Of a DNA stretch of 64,000 bases, positions 1 to 12,004 are shown piece after piece. The notes under the pieces were generated by a model. That model was not told the origin of the DNA, searched no databases, and saw only the letters and a program-made list of their open reading frames with translations. Source of the DNA: Lonicera japonica (taxonomy: Eukaryota; Streptophyta; Magnoliopsida; Dipsacales; Caprifoliaceae); NCBI GenBank assembly GCA_021464415.1, contig CM038470.1, forward strand, positions 31,610,122 to 31,674,121, given 5' to 3'. Made by a program: the position numbers and the translations under genes. How positions within the stretch are numbered: the stretch's first letter is position 1; each line of letters starts with the position of its first letter.

Positions 1-49
1 CATACCTCAACCAGTTGCCGAGGACGTCAACAGCTCTAGTGGGGGAGGA

Positions 50-659
50 TGTCACGGGGTGCCTTCCAACACAACCCGTGACCGACTTCTACACTTCATC
101 AGCACCGTGCATGCGCCCGAGCGCAGCACGGCCCGACAGGCAATGATCGATTGCCCCGCTTCATCAGCACCGTGCACGCGCCCGAGCGCAGCACGGCACC
201 TAGTTTTATTATTCTGTTTAGGTTTCCCTTATGTAAATATTGTTGTTTCCATGTAATTAGATCTAGGAATTTCCTTTGTAATTGTATTCCATTTCCTTTG
301 TAATTGTTTTCTTGTAACTTGTAAGACCCAACGTGCACTGCTACCACTCTGGTATTTTCATTAAGTGGTTATATGTGGGGATAAGACTATCTGCCTCACA
401 CCCGAGTTGCCTACCAGTGCACGTTGTTTAGCACTTGCTTTCAAGCTCTTACTTTCTTTCGAACTGTAATAGCTTTCCATGTAATCTAATTTTCTTGCAA
501 TGAAGTAATCTCAATTTGTGCTCACGCTCTCTTTCAAATTACTGTTGTTGCATGTTGCTCGTCGATTGTTAACAAAATTCGATCACACTCAACCGTGCTA
601 TCGGTTAGCCCGGTCGTTCACGCGGCCTCCTTTGTGCCATCAAAGGACGCCCCGTGACA
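50..659 (+). mobile_element. LTR of an LTR retrotransposon (right-hand LTR of an element extending off the left edge)
   Basis: The segment starts TGTCACGGGG and ends CCCCGTGACA, a canonical TG...CA LTR with short inverted ends, about 610 bp. A purine run (39-49, GTGGGGGAGGA) lies directly before it, as a polypurine tract does before a 3' LTR, so the element body lies left of position 1. The last ~220 bp match, in reverse complement, 63723-64000. The bases after the LTR (TTGGCGCC, 662-669) look like the start of a primer-binding site, but no gag follows and a MITE begins shortly after, so I take them as coincidence or remnant. Superfamily is not determined; no reverse transcriptase is in the window. 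Confidence 0.8.
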
Positions 660-679
660 CATTGGCGCCATGGCTTGAA

Positions 680-1110
680 AGAAGTTATTTACATACAAGG
701 CAGTGGGTTGAAGGGCTCTTTCCACAATGATATGTAAGGGAATGACACTTTACTCTTCTATTTCAAAATAAGGACACTTCTTTATTTACCTAAAATACCC
801 CTTCTTCACTTTGGTCGGCCGCCACCCATTGCATATTTGCATGTCAGTGGGTGGCCAATGGCGATTCTGGACGAAATTGGTGGCGGTGGTTGGTGAAGCC
901 TAGTGAGAACGTACGAGAAATAAAGTTCAATAAAGGTATGATTGACCATTAGAAAAAAGGGTGTGTCCTTGTAATGGACAAACATTGAAAAGCATCTTTA
1001 TGCCCAAAACAAATTATGGAGGAAACACTGTGTTATGCAAAAGCTAGGTGTCATTTCCTTGGATATAATTGTGGAAGGGGCCCTTCCAACCCATTTTTTG
1101 CGTAAATATT
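680..1110. mobile_element. Non-autonomous TIR transposon (MITE), family A
   Basis: About 65 bp at 683-747 is repeated as an imperfect reverse complement at 1045-1107; both arms contain a GGGTTG(A)AGGG core and an AATGACAC block. The interior holds a GC-richer GGTGGCGG stretch. A second diverged copy in the opposite orientation lies at about 21086-21410. I could not find a clean TSD, so ends are approximate and the superfamily (MULE or hAT) is open. Confidence 0.65.
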
Positions 1111-3158
1111 TATTCCGCTATATGGTGTTCATTGCTCAGTGATTTTTTTTGGCCTTTGGCCGGATCATAGTTTTGTCACTTTCGTCGGGAACAGAGGCAG
1201 AGATGTCAAAATTGTATGAAGCGGAAAAGATGCGAGTTGCAACTGTTGTATCTATAACAAGCGTTTGTCTCTTATTATGTGACTATCTCATTAGGTGACA
1301 CAGAATAAGACTTCTAAATACAATTGTTACAGTGAATATTTCCTCCTCTAAAGTTGCATATGTTGATCTTGCCCTCTGATAATCTCCATATTCATTTAGG
1401 AGCAAAAAGGAAATCTACTGAAACCTAGATGAGTGATATGTGAGAGATATGTGCTTGTGCAGCTTTACAAAAATGTTTTTTAAGGCCGTAGGTTCCTTCT
1501 TCATTCTAATGAGGCATAAAATGTGACTGCCTATGTGATCTAATGGTAAAATGAAGTTATGTTAGCTGTTCTTGTTTCTGATGGGATTGGCATGGCTGTA
1601 TTTGCGGTGGACCTAGAATTTGACAGAAAAGTGGGTTAAAGTAGGCCGGAGTAAAAGTTTTTTGTTGATGTACGATTAGTAGAACACTCATTTTTGCTCG
1701 ACCAGGTACGAGCCTACAATGCCAGGTCCCAGTTTTGCCCCTGGTTGTATAGAAGACTTGAAGTTACCCTTTTTGATTTCTTTCTTTCTGAGTCGTATTT
1801 TATTGGCGATTTTTTTTTTCTAAGAAACAAATTCCATAAGATGGCTATGCAATCCATCCAATTCCGCAGAAGTAAGGAAATCAAGTTTTAGGGAAAGTAA
1901 GGTTCCGTGGAAAAGAAAGGGGTGGCGTGGATATAGTTACAGCAACGGTTAACCAATATCTGTTTAATTCTAGATTCTTGGTTTAAAGTTTTTGTAAAAA
2001 ATAATTATGAAACGCATTCTGTTTGTCATCTTTACGTAAATTTTTTCTTTTGGCGCAAGTGGTTTTTTTTTTTTAAAATATTGTGTTTGATTCAGCCTTT
2101 TAAAAAAAATCATTCTAGTAAAAAGAATATTTTTTTGTATTTTAGAAAAACTTTAAGAAATGAATAAAAAACAACGATTACATTTTTTTGTAAAATTAGT
2201 GTACCATATACAATTCGAATTGAAAAACAATTTTAAAAAATTATACTTAAAAGTAAATATTTAAAAACTCCTACCAAACAAACTCTAAAAATTGAGAAAT
2301 TGTGTTTCAAAAATTGTCCTGTTACATGATTTTAAAGTATTTCACTTGCAGCTAATAAATGTTTAAAGATGACAAACATCATCTAATTGATTGATAATCG
2401 AGGTGTGTGAAAGTTGGTTCGGACATCCTATGACAAAGATCAAAATTAAATAAATTATTTTCACTACTACGTGCATGTATTGTGAGAGTTGTATATAATG
2501 TTCACTGTGAAGTACATGTGATAGTGATGATAAAAAATTGTAGTGCCTTTATCAAACCCATAATTGAAATTGAACGTTCAAGATACATGCACTGCATGGC
2601 TAGACCTAATATTCCATTTTGGAGGACCAAAATGGGATTTGCACTATAAGTTAGGAGGTGAGAACGAAATCAACCATTTTGCCAAAAAATATGCACATGG
2701 AGTATACTGTAATTCGATTTCTCGCTTTGTCAAGATTCTTGGAGCCACTGGGCTGTCTCCCAGCCGATAAGAACCAGGGTCTCGTGGAATTAGTTAGGGT
2801 GGAGGCCAAATACCCATGATTATCAAAGAGAAAAAACAACATTGTTATTCAATACAAGTTTTTTCACAATGTTGTAAGAAGATAGTTAGTACTTAGTAGT
2901 ATAAATAAGACAAATCACTGTGGCATTGTATAAGAAAAGGATAAATAAATTCATTAGCATATGGATAAAAAGAAAGTATTTGGATGCTCACGGTAAATTT
3001 GGTATACAATTAGCAACAACCTTGTTTTCTACTTTGAGTACTTACCTTCAACCGGGCTTTGTGATTTGTTTGGCTCATAAGAAGGTCCAAATTCTTTTCG
3101 TCTAAATAATTTTAACCATTGAATAGTTTATCAAGCAAGTAGCATTATTTATATTATT
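1111..3158. other. Intergenic, AT-rich, no gene seen
   Basis: No open frame here resembles a known family. Short frames at 1694-1891, 2564-2770 and 2920-3105 lack splice or codon support. 2020-2330 is strongly A/T rich. Confidence 0.6.
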
Positions 3159-3600
3159 GGTTGTGTTTGACGTATATGATAAAAGAATAGGATGGTATAA
3201 AATTATCATATCCTATGTTGGATGTTGGTATGGATATGGAGGTGGATTATTTATCCTCCAAAGTCCTTTTATCTCACCAAGAGAGGGATTAAACAATCCC
3301 ACCTCAAATGTGGGATTATTTTATTTGGTTCGGATGGGATTAAATAATTATCTCTGATGCGTAAACCAACCCTCACTGTGGATAATTTAAGGTTGCATCT
3401 GACCTGTGAGATAAGAGAGCGGTATTTGGTTGTTGTATCTCATGTTTGGTATTGGTCAAAATTGGATTACGAGATGAATTGTTTATCTTACAAAGCCCTT
3501 TTATTCAATTGAAAGAAGGATTAAACAATCCCACCTAAGAAGTGGCTTATATTATCCGGTTAAGATATAATTAAATAATTTCATCCAAATTTTTTACCCT
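3159..3600. repeat. Diverged direct repeat, probably two adjacent MITE copies
   Basis: The stretch from about 3238 to 3346 recurs diverged at 3478-3580; both contain GGATTAAACAATCCCACCT. The first unit is bounded by GGTTGTGTTTGACG (about 3159) and GCGTAAACCAACC (to about 3371), imperfect inverted ends of a Tourist-like MITE. Beyond this, 3600-4500 is AT-rich, with degenerate GGATTTTAAAA-type repeats at 3990-4170 and no gene. Confidence 0.45.
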
Positions 3601-4500
3601 ACACATTAAAAGCACGCAGCATAACACATTAAAAAAGTAATTGAGAATATTTGGGTTTCGCTCACTAATTGTTTGATCCACTAGGCACCATTATACAAAT
3701 GGGCAAATGGAAACGAGCAATAAATGACAAAAATTTGTTGTACATAAGCAACATACTATTTTATTTTTTTCAAATTAGGAGTTTCTTTACCTTTTTGTAA
3801 TGGCTTAAACTAAATGTTGTCTAAATATCAAGTCTAATCCACCTTTTCTTAATACAAGTAATGATCCTACTATTTTTATAAAAGAGGTGGACATGGAGGG
3901 GCTTCAAACAATTCAAAAAAAATTCATATGAAATCTTCCACTTGAAGAGAAGATTTGTTGACGAATTTGTTATTTATAAAAATATTTTTAAATCCATCAA
4001 AATCTATCAATTTATAAAATTCTTTAAAATTTATTGTGTTTTAAATATCATAAGATTTTAAAAGATTATTTTTAATCCTAATTGAATACCACAAAATTTT
4101 TAAGGATTTTAAAAAATCCTAATTCATTACTATAGGATTTTAGAAGACTTTTTAAAATTTCAATTGAATACCCATGAATTTTTGAAATAAAAAAAAATAC
4201 TATAAAATCTACCCAAAAATTAAAGGGAACCAATCCCTCCCCGACGACCCCCCCGAAAGACAAGGAGTGTGCCGGAAACCCTTATTATTATTATTATTTA
4301 TTTTTTGGCATGTAACATAACGACTTTCTTTGTGACGTTAATATTGTTATTAAATCTTATTCAATAAAGACACTTCATATCAGTCATGACTTTTATTTTA
4401 TTTTCAAAATAATCAATTATAACAGATACTCTTAAATTCAGTAACAGTCTATATGGGTTTAATTGTTTTGCATTTAACCTTCCACCTCCTTATTAATCAC

Positions 4501-4516
4501 TTATATATATATATAC
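4501..4516 (+). promoter_or_regulatory. Candidate TATA box of the pectinesterase gene
   Basis: A TATATATATATATA run lies about 85-100 bp upstream of the pectinesterase ATG at 4600, a suitable distance for a plant core promoter with a short leader. AT runs are common here, so this rests on position. Confidence 0.35.
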
Positions 4517-4599
4517 ATAAATACATATATGTCCTTGAAAAAGAGAATGAAGAATCATAAGAAACATCCAAACAAAGAAAATTTGAACTTGGCCTCAAC

Positions 4600-7553
4600 A
4601 TGGCCAAGATTATTTTCTTAGTTTCTTTAACTCTTCAATTCCTATATCTCTTCACATCTTTTAGGTTAACCCATGGTGCCACAATAACTTGTAGCCAAAC
4701 CCCTTACCCCGAATTATGCGAACCATTCGGTACCAACGAAACTCTAAAAACCCTGCACCAAACCTTAAGGCTTGCCAAGGCTCACAGCGAACAAGCCCTA
4801 CGGCTTATATTGGCTATGGACTTGAGTCTGTTCGAGGAGAGAGCCAGGTTAGCCCATGCCGATTGTCTAGAACTTTACAAAGATACGGTACACCACATCC
4901 ACCGGTGCATCGGTTATACAAGCCCAAACGATGTCCAGACGTTGCTAAGTGCCGCAGTCACTAATTTGCAGACATGCGAGGATGGGTTTGTCGGCTTTAA
5001 GCTATCAAACTATCTAAAATCTTTCCCGTTAATGTTAAGTAACTTTTCCAATTTGCTTAGCAATTCTCTTGCATTAAATAAGGCCATAATTTCGCAGAAA
5101 ACTTTCGATACTCCTGAAGAATCACGTGGCAATACTCTAGACCCAATAGGTGAGAGTCAAATAAGCACACAAAATTACATATTTCATAACAAATCACGTT
5201 AATGACAAGATTTTGACGTGGTCACTAACGCATCAGTAAATACGTACAGTGACAAAAAAATTGATTTTTGTTGCAAAAGGTTTCTATCACTAAAGGCTCC
5301 TACATCACTAAAATTTTTAGGCCACGTTAAGGAGGCGCCTTTTAGTGACAAAACTCAAGTTTTGTCAGCAATCTCGAGCCTTCACTATACAAATTCCAAG
5401 TTTCACGACTAAAGGATTAGGTGACGAAAAACAAATTTTCATTAGTAAAATGAGTACCATTTGTGACGAAAATGTGTTCGACACAAATATTTCGCAAAAG
5501 GTGCACATTTGTTACTAATTGAACAGTTTGCTGTACTGTCGTACTCTATATATTTCTAACCTCACCACACACCCATATGCATGGTGAATCCTACTTGGAG
5601 CATCACCATTGTATGTAGTACAACCATGTCGTACTTTGAGGCTCCATTTGATAATAAGATGAAAAATGTTAGAAAAAACAATTGTTTATGTGAGAAGTTG
5701 AAAAATAAGTTGAGGGTGTTGGTGAGATGTCCTCTTAATTTTAGCCTTTTTTGAGGAAAAAAATTCCTTGGGTTTCAAGGAAGTAAAATTTCCCACAAAA
5801 AAATAAAATAAAAGATGGAAGACGTCCATTTATAAAAAATGGAGAGCATCCTACTACAACTCAACTTATTTTTCAACTTCTCACATAAATTACTTGTTTT
5901 TCTTATTATCAAATGGAGCCTAAGAGTATGAATTATATCTTCTCATAATTTCATACTCACCTACAGCGTCGAGTGGAGCTGGCGGCTATCCAGAGTGGGT
6001 CTCAGTGGCTGACCGGAGGCTTCTTCAGTATTTTAACAATGGATTTGCACCCAGCCTGGTAGTGGCACAAGATGGCCTCGGTGATTACAGGACAATTACC
6101 GAGGCGTTGGTCGCGTTATCTGAGCAAAGAAGTGGGACAGAGAGATTTATTGTATATGTGAAAGCAGGTGTTTACACAGAAAATGTAGAGATTGAGAGTA
6201 ATATGCTGAATCTAACATTTATTGGAGATGGAGTTGATGCTACCGTTATTACAGGCAGCAAAAATATGATAGACGGTACCACAACTTTCAAAACTGCAAC
6301 TTTTGGTGAGTTTTATCATAATTTGTCTCATCATAGCTTTCTTTTTTGTATGTATTTAATTATTTTTCTCAGCTAACTTGTACTGTATTTGATATTAATA
6401 TAAGCCTTTGTTCTTCTTAATGCAAAGTTTACATAAAGGGGGAGTCCACCGCGTCGGACTATTTGTGAAGAAAATATTCAATACAATAGTTATAAAGATA
6501 ACAAGTTATCATTAACTATAATAACCAAATAGAAGGGAATTCAAGCAGCACAAAAGTTTACACCACAAACTAACATGGTAATATCTCGAGCCTGCCTGGC
6601 CCTACGGTCAATGTGCTGAAATTGAAACCTGAGGACCCTTTTCTCATATACAACATTCTTGGGCTCTTCTTTCAGAGCAGTGCTTAAAATCTTTTATTGT
6701 AACAAAAGGCATTTTGCAGTCACAAATCTTGCACACCCTCAGGACCGACTTTGTCTCACTGTTTAGAAATAATCCATAGAGATTATGTGTTTTACCAATT
6801 TATTGACTCCTACTAAAAATGATACAAAAATTCATTTTTTCTTTCTTTTTTGATATAATAGCGGTATCAGCAGATGGGTTCATAGCACGTGGCATAACGT
6901 TCGAAAACACCGCTGGACCGGAAAAAGAATCAGCAGTGGCCCTACGGTCAAGCTCCGACACCTCAGTTTTCTTTGATTGCAGCTTTAAAGGCTACCAAGA
7001 CACCCTCTATGTCCATATAGGACGCCAGTTCTACCGCAATTGCGACATATACGGCACCGTCGACATCATTTTTGGTGATGCCGCCGCGGTCCTACAGAAC
7101 TGCAACATATACTTACGTAAACCCATTGCCCAACAACAAAACATCATCACGGCTCAAGGAAGAACCAACCCGGATTCAAACACCGGGATCGTGGTCCACA
7201 ATTCTAGGGTCACGGCAGGCCCGGATTTGGCACCGGTGGTACAATCTGTCAAGACTTATTTGGGGAGGCCTTGGAAGGAGTATTCGAGGACGGTGTACAT
7301 TAAGTGTTTGTTGGGTCCGCTGATTGACCCAGAGGGTTGGTTACCGTGGAACGGAGATTTTGCTTTGAGCACACTGTATTATGGGGAGTATATGAATGTG
7401 GGGCCCGGTGCCAATACTGGAGGTAGGGTCAATTGGCCGGGGTACCACCCGGTGATGAGCACGGAGGAGGCAGAAATGTTTTCGGTTCAAAGCATTTTAG
7501 AAGGGGATTCCTGGTTACCGGCCACTGGAGTGCCTTTTACGTCTGTTATATGA
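4600..7553 (+). CDS. Pectin methylesterase with PMEI pro-region (type I PME), 3 exons
   Basis: Exons 4600-5149, 5967-6305 and 6862-7553, joined by GT-AG introns in phase 1, give 526 residues. Residues 1 to ~26 are a signal peptide. Residues ~28-180 are the invertase/PME-inhibitor domain with the usual cysteines (TCSQTPYPELC, HADCLELY, LQTCEDGF). The RRLL motif just before the catalytic domain is the classical subtilase processing site. The catalytic part shows GVYTENVEI, GYQDTLYVH, GTVDIIFGDAA with the nucleophilic Asp, and YLGRPWKEYSRTV with the substrate-binding Arg. The family removes methyl esters from homogalacturonan in the wall. Oddity: the oxyanion-hole Gln of the HQAVAL motif is replaced by Ser (KESAVAL). 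Intron 1 carries a MITE and CACTA-like sequence. The frames are open, so the gene looks intact, but activity is uncertain. Confidence 0.93.
5160..5520. repeat. CACTA-like subterminal repeat fragment in PME intron 1
   Basis: Short motifs of the type TAGTGACAAAA, CACTAAAGGC, TTTGTGACGAAAA and TCACTAAAA recur in both orientations, the texture of subterminal regions of CACTA (En/Spm) elements. I cannot see both CACTA termini or a 3-bp TSD, so this is probably a decayed fragment. Confidence 0.4.
5640..5920. mobile_element. Tourist-like MITE (family H1) in PME intron 1
   Basis: Inverted ends GGCTCCATTTGATAATAAG and CTTATTATCAAATGGAGCC bound a 281-bp element, with a second inverted block inside (GAGAAGTTGAAAAATAAG / CTTATTTTTCAACTTCTC). 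Flanks are TGA and TAA, compatible with a decayed 3-bp TWA TSD of PIF/Harbinger type. Related copies sit in CYCLOPS introns 3 and 4. Confidence 0.75.
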
Positions 7554-8312
7554 CTTGGTTATTATTATCCCAAATTATTGGAATGAATTAATTAGGAGGT
7601 CAAAGTATATCTCAACTGATCAACTCTCAAGTCATTCGAGTAAAAGAGTTCTGAGGCTTGGTGATGAGAGAGATGTTGAATTTATGAATCAATGGCTCAC
7701 TACCAAAACTCTTAACCTTCACCCTTTTCTTTCCTTTTGTCCAAAGTGCGCTCTCGAAGAAAATGAGAAGAAAGGACATATAACAAAACAAACAAATCTC
7801 TACAACAAAAAAGATTTATAGCTTTACTGACTGTTCATAAGAACCCTTAACTAAACACTTCCACCTTCTTCATCCTTTGGTCACCTTCTCATAGTTGTAC
7901 ATACAAACTCAACTTGTATACGTCCCCAAGAATTGATAAACTAATGACACTTTGAAAGGATTCAAGCAATAACCCGATGTTTTTAGTTTTATTTTATACT
8001 ATATAATTATGCATAATTATGTATATATCGCCAAGTAATGATTTTTATGCATTTTTCTATTTCCATTTATTCATTTTTTATTTTTATGCATTTACGCATT
8101 CAAGCTTATGAGTTATGAGAACAATAACACGAAGTTTTTACTTTTCTTTTGGATAGGAGGTCATTTTTAGTAATGTACTCAAATTCATGGGAGGTCACAT
8201 ACTTTTCCCTAAACACAGGAGAGTGTGTGCAATAAACTTAAGACTCCCCAATAAATTGTATATACAAAGTAGTATCCATGTGATTTGTTGGAAAGAAAGA
8301 AAAGGAAGATAC
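7554..8312. other. PME 3' flank and intergenic sequence
   Basis: The frame after the PME stop (7555-7821) has no family resemblance and is probably 3' UTR. I see no gene or clear repeat through 8312. Confidence 0.5.
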
Positions 8313-8589
8313 CTAAGATATCCTCAATTGTAGCTACATATATAACTCCAAAAACTTCAAGTCCAGAATCAGCAAGCTTGTCGTAGAGGTCTTGTTTATT
8401 GCATCCATCTGAGAGTTATACATATAATAAAGCTCCATCACATAGTGAACAGTCAATTACCATTATATAAGCTATATAGTTCAATATAGAATCCAATCTA
8501 ATTCGCAGGTTTTAAGGCTCTGATCTGTTCAGCAAGATCTTTCACAAAAAGAGCACCAGTCATGAGAAGTACCTGAGAGGAAGAAACTC
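8313..8589 (-). other. Two unidentified exon-like segments
   Basis: On the minus strand, 8589-~8503 reads after a CTCAG acceptor as VLLMTGALFVKDLAEQ...LKPAN and a stop. 8408-8313 lies between a CTCAG acceptor and a TTAG|GT donor and reads KQDLYDKLADSGLEVFGVIY followed by VATIEDILG. Both have protein-like composition, but I cannot name a family. The stop at the end of the first segment means they are either from two genes or relics of a broken one. A further exon-like bit (DVITNAYIGAK) may lie near 8815-8850. Confidence 0.3.
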
Positions 8590-9952
8590 AAATCCAGTGA
8601 AAGTAGAATAATGCTAGTCACGAAAAGTTGCACAGAGATTGAGGTATCACCTTACGGACGGGTGAAGAGTGGGGCCCACATGTACATAATTGGACCCGTC
8701 TATACGCTTTACCCAATCAAAAAGTGACACGTCATTTTCGACCCAACCTTTTTTTTTTTGGCACATTTCTTGGTTTCTCTAGCATTACTCCTAAGACATT
8801 CAATCTTTGGCTCCAATATAGGCATTTGTGATCACATCTGCAATGAATTGTTAGTAGTAGATACTGAAAGGAGACAAAAAAAAATAAGGAAATCAGACAT
8901 AAGCTCTGGTTTTCATGGAAGACTTCAACGCTAGAAATGGAGATATTGATTCCTCCGAACAAACAACCATCTAAAATTTGTCTAAATAGTACTCTCATTC
9001 TGATCAAAATTCATAATGAACTGTTAAAATAACATTTCACATAGATTTATTTGCCCCACAAATTTGTAAAAGCTCTTCACAAACCGTTGGGCCATCTGCC
9101 TCACACTTATATGCAGAGTTTATTTCGGAGTCGGCATCCATTATGGGGGAGTCGAGTCGTGTCTTCAATGTAACCGACAGGATTTTGATGACCTCAAAGT
9201 ATGTCACCATCAAAATATGACTTCTATTCCCCACAAAATTAGGTGCACAGAAAGAGGTAATTAGTCTGCTATTAATATACACACAACGGACAAATCATTG
9301 TTCTTCTCGAGATGTTCCGAATCAAAAGTCCACAGTTGTAAAATAAATGTTCTCGTGATCTACAATAGTTAAAGAGTAATGGTGGAAATACAAAGAATCT
9401 ATAAAAAGTCCACAAAATATATTTTAATAGTCAGAAACTAAGACCATTTGCAAACAAGCAGTGAAATCTCTTAGTTATTGAGCAATCTATCAACTAACAA
9501 ATCATTTCTGGACTAAGATTTAAGTGCTGTTTGTTACTACATTTATTGCTAGTTAAGTACATTGTTTTTTTGACTAATTCATTACAATGAAATTAGCCAT
9601 TCTTGAAAAGTGCAAAATCAAATACAAACTCTTAATGCCACAAACTGACTTTTCTAAAATAACCTGTCCATCCAAAATAAATCAGAATAACAGCAATGCC
9701 ATGAACAGGTGTGCTAAAGATAATTTCATTTAACTCATCCTTACTATTACAATCTTACCTCATCCTAAAACAACAATAACTGCAAATTTGCTACCCTCCA
9801 GTCAGTAAAACCATCATATAAAACAAACCCTACACCTATTGTGAAAGCAATTATAGTTTTGCAAAATGTAAAGTTGTACCATAGCTTTCTTAGTTATACA
9901 TTGCTCCGGCAATAAGACTCCAAATGTTTCAACATACTCAAGCCCACATTGC
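8590..9952. other. Intergenic, possible decayed coding bits
   Basis: Minus-strand frames at 8732-9007 and 9037-9282 contain short protein-like runs (for example PTVCEELLQICGANK) without recognisable domains or a consistent exon chain. 9300-9950 is AT-rich with no gene seen. Confidence 0.35.
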
Positions 9953-10044
9953 TTACACATTTTCTTCCTCTTCTTGACCATCATCTGAAGCTAAAAGATG
10001 ACTAAGAGCAACTTTTGCCCTCTTTGGTTCTGGTAAGTTTTCTT

Positions 10045-12004
10045 TTACATAACCTTCATTGCCCTTCCTTTGGCCGATTCTTCCTCATGCTCGCCTTCTT
10101 CAACCCTGGCCGTATTAGCTTCATCCTCAAAACCCTCTCCTTTTTCATCATTCAATAATTTTGGTTCACCATCTTCACCTTTCTCTTTACTACTTGCGTC
10201 TCCTTTACTCAGTTCCTTTTCGCATTCGGCTAAGACCGAGCGAACTTCATCACTTTTTGCAAGATCAAGCGGGGTTTTGCCAGCTTTGGTCTTGGCAGTT
10301 AGGTTTGCACCTTTCTTGACCAAGTACTTGATGAGGTCCAAGTAGGAGCCTTGAACGGCATAGTGTAGAGCGGTCATGCCCTTGCGGTTCGAAGATTTGA
10401 CAGAGACCCCAGATGAAATGAGGGTCCTTACAACCTCCAGGTGGCCTTTTTGAGCAGCGAAGTGGATTGCGCCCATGTCATCCATGGCAGCGGCACCTAC
10501 ATCAGCCTTGTTCTTGCAGAGATAACTTACTACCTGTGCCTGCCCAGACCATGCAGCTAAATGTAGTCTATGGTTCAAAGTTGGTTAAATCAAGGAAAAA
10601 AAAAACTCAAAAGAAAGATACAGTGGACCAGTAATAACCAACCACCTCCCACCCCTGACCGTTTCGGGCTCAGAGATTTGAAGAAATTTGGACTGCTTGT
10701 TTAAAATTAGAGGATTCAGATTTTGACAGCTAGTTTATGTCTAGATGAGTACTCGCTAGAGGCAAAAAATATATGTCATAACTCAAAAATCTAGGCCATC
10801 AAATTCTAAACAACTGGTCCAGATTTACTACTCTACTCTAGAGAAACTGAAATCAGTCAAGAGGAGCCGGATCCCCACACCCACCAACCATCCCACTCGA
10901 AAATAAGAAAGTTTGATAAATTCCCAATCATAGAATCATGCTTAGGTGTTGCCCAGATTTTTTAGTTTCTGCAATCAAACACGCATAAAGATGAAAAACA
11001 TGAAATTTTGATTATATTCATTCTTCCATGAGAAAGAAGTGCTATCAAAACACACCCTCAAAAGATATTGAAAAATACAACAGAACAATTTGTTTTTCTA
11101 TATGGTAATTCTGTAACTGTCTTCATGAGCTCGCCCCCAAAATAACTAAATACAAACCAAAGAGCATCTCGTACTCTCATTGAATGGCTTATTTGCAGTA
11201 AAATTCAATTCACTCAATTTCCAAAACTATCTAGCAAGAAAGCACATAACTTGGTTATTTGAGGCGAGGGGGTTGGCCTAGTGGCTCGTTCCGTAACATT
11301 AATGTGTATGGTTTGGTATGTATAGGAAATCATCCCTATATCTTCTATATAATATAATAAGCAGCTGTGGTTTTTAAATCTTAAAAATATATAAGGAGAT
11401 AAAGAATTGTGTGACTAATATTAAATATACTTTTTGAATGGTTTCGTGGTGCCTTTGCCACAGTTACGACCTAGTATAGATATATATATATATATATATA
11501 TTAGTATAATACTTTCCTCGTTAAGTGTAAACCAGTTTTAGGGGAACAAGTTTTAATCATAACTGATTTTCAAGGACAAGTTGTACCGTGAATTATCATT
11601 ATTATTCATTAGTAAGCACCAACCATTAACAAGCATAGATTTCTTTGACTAATTGTGCAACTCTCACCTCCCAAGAGCTCCCATCCCAAAAAATTAAATA
11701 TTAAAATCCCATAATGCAAATAAATTCCTATGAGAAATGAGAAGATCAAGAAAAACCCTAATCTTCTAATAACATTGATTGATAGTCAAGATAGAAAAGA
11801 AAAGAAAATAGACTTAAAATTAAATAGAAATAATGTGTGGAGTGCAGTAAAAGGATACGGGGTTCTAGAGTGCTTATCTCTAGAGTTGACGGCCAAAGGA
11901 TTTGAGCTGCATATCAACTGTACTGCGTTCAGGTCCCCTGATCGAGCAGCTGTGTGTAGATCTTGTTGCCCTCCCGAATTTGATATTTCCTTCTGATTCC
12001 CCAT
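10045..12004 (-). CDS. Ankyrin-repeat protein, 2 exons, C-terminal tail displaced by a frameshift
   Basis: Exon 1 is 12004-11859 and exon 2 is 10567-10045. The GT-AG intron (10568-11858) joins ...SRTP to LHLAAWSG, exactly where an ankyrin repeat must continue. The spliced 222 residues hold about four ankyrin repeats (residues ~15-150: LHTAARSGDLNAV, LHLAAWSGQAQVV, IHFAAQKGHLEVV, LHYAVQGSYLDLI) and an acidic, low-complexity tail. Ankyrin repeats bind proteins; the partner is unknown and no catalytic domain is present. The reading frame ends in ...GRAMKVM. A different frame running to a stop at 9953 reads KENLPEPKRAKVALSHLL then ASDDGQEEEENV, which looks like the natural C terminus of this family as I remember it. 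A one-base loss near 10065-10080 would explain this, either a real mutation or an assembly error. Confidence 0.85.
10665..10860. repeat. MITE-like dispersed repeat (family D), copy 1
   Basis: AAATTTGGACTGCTTGTTTAAAATT at the left pairs with an inverted CTGGTCCAGATTT near the right, and the whole block resembles 37425-37670 and 60586-60770. It lies in the ankyrin gene intron. Confidence 0.5.

Noticed and set aside
660..680. TTGGCGCC after the LTR as a primer-binding site of a second, downstream element
   Set aside because: No gag or other internal sequence follows; a MITE begins within 25 bp, and the purine tract lies upstream of the LTR, so it is a 3' LTR.
7555..7821. 88-residue frame after the pectinesterase stop as a C-terminal extension or second gene
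   Set aside because: The PME ends at the normal family position (SWLPATGVPFTSVI); the following frame has no similarity and is probably 3' UTR.
10070..10345. 91-residue plus-strand frame
   Set aside because: It is the antisense shadow of the ankyrin gene's acidic tail.
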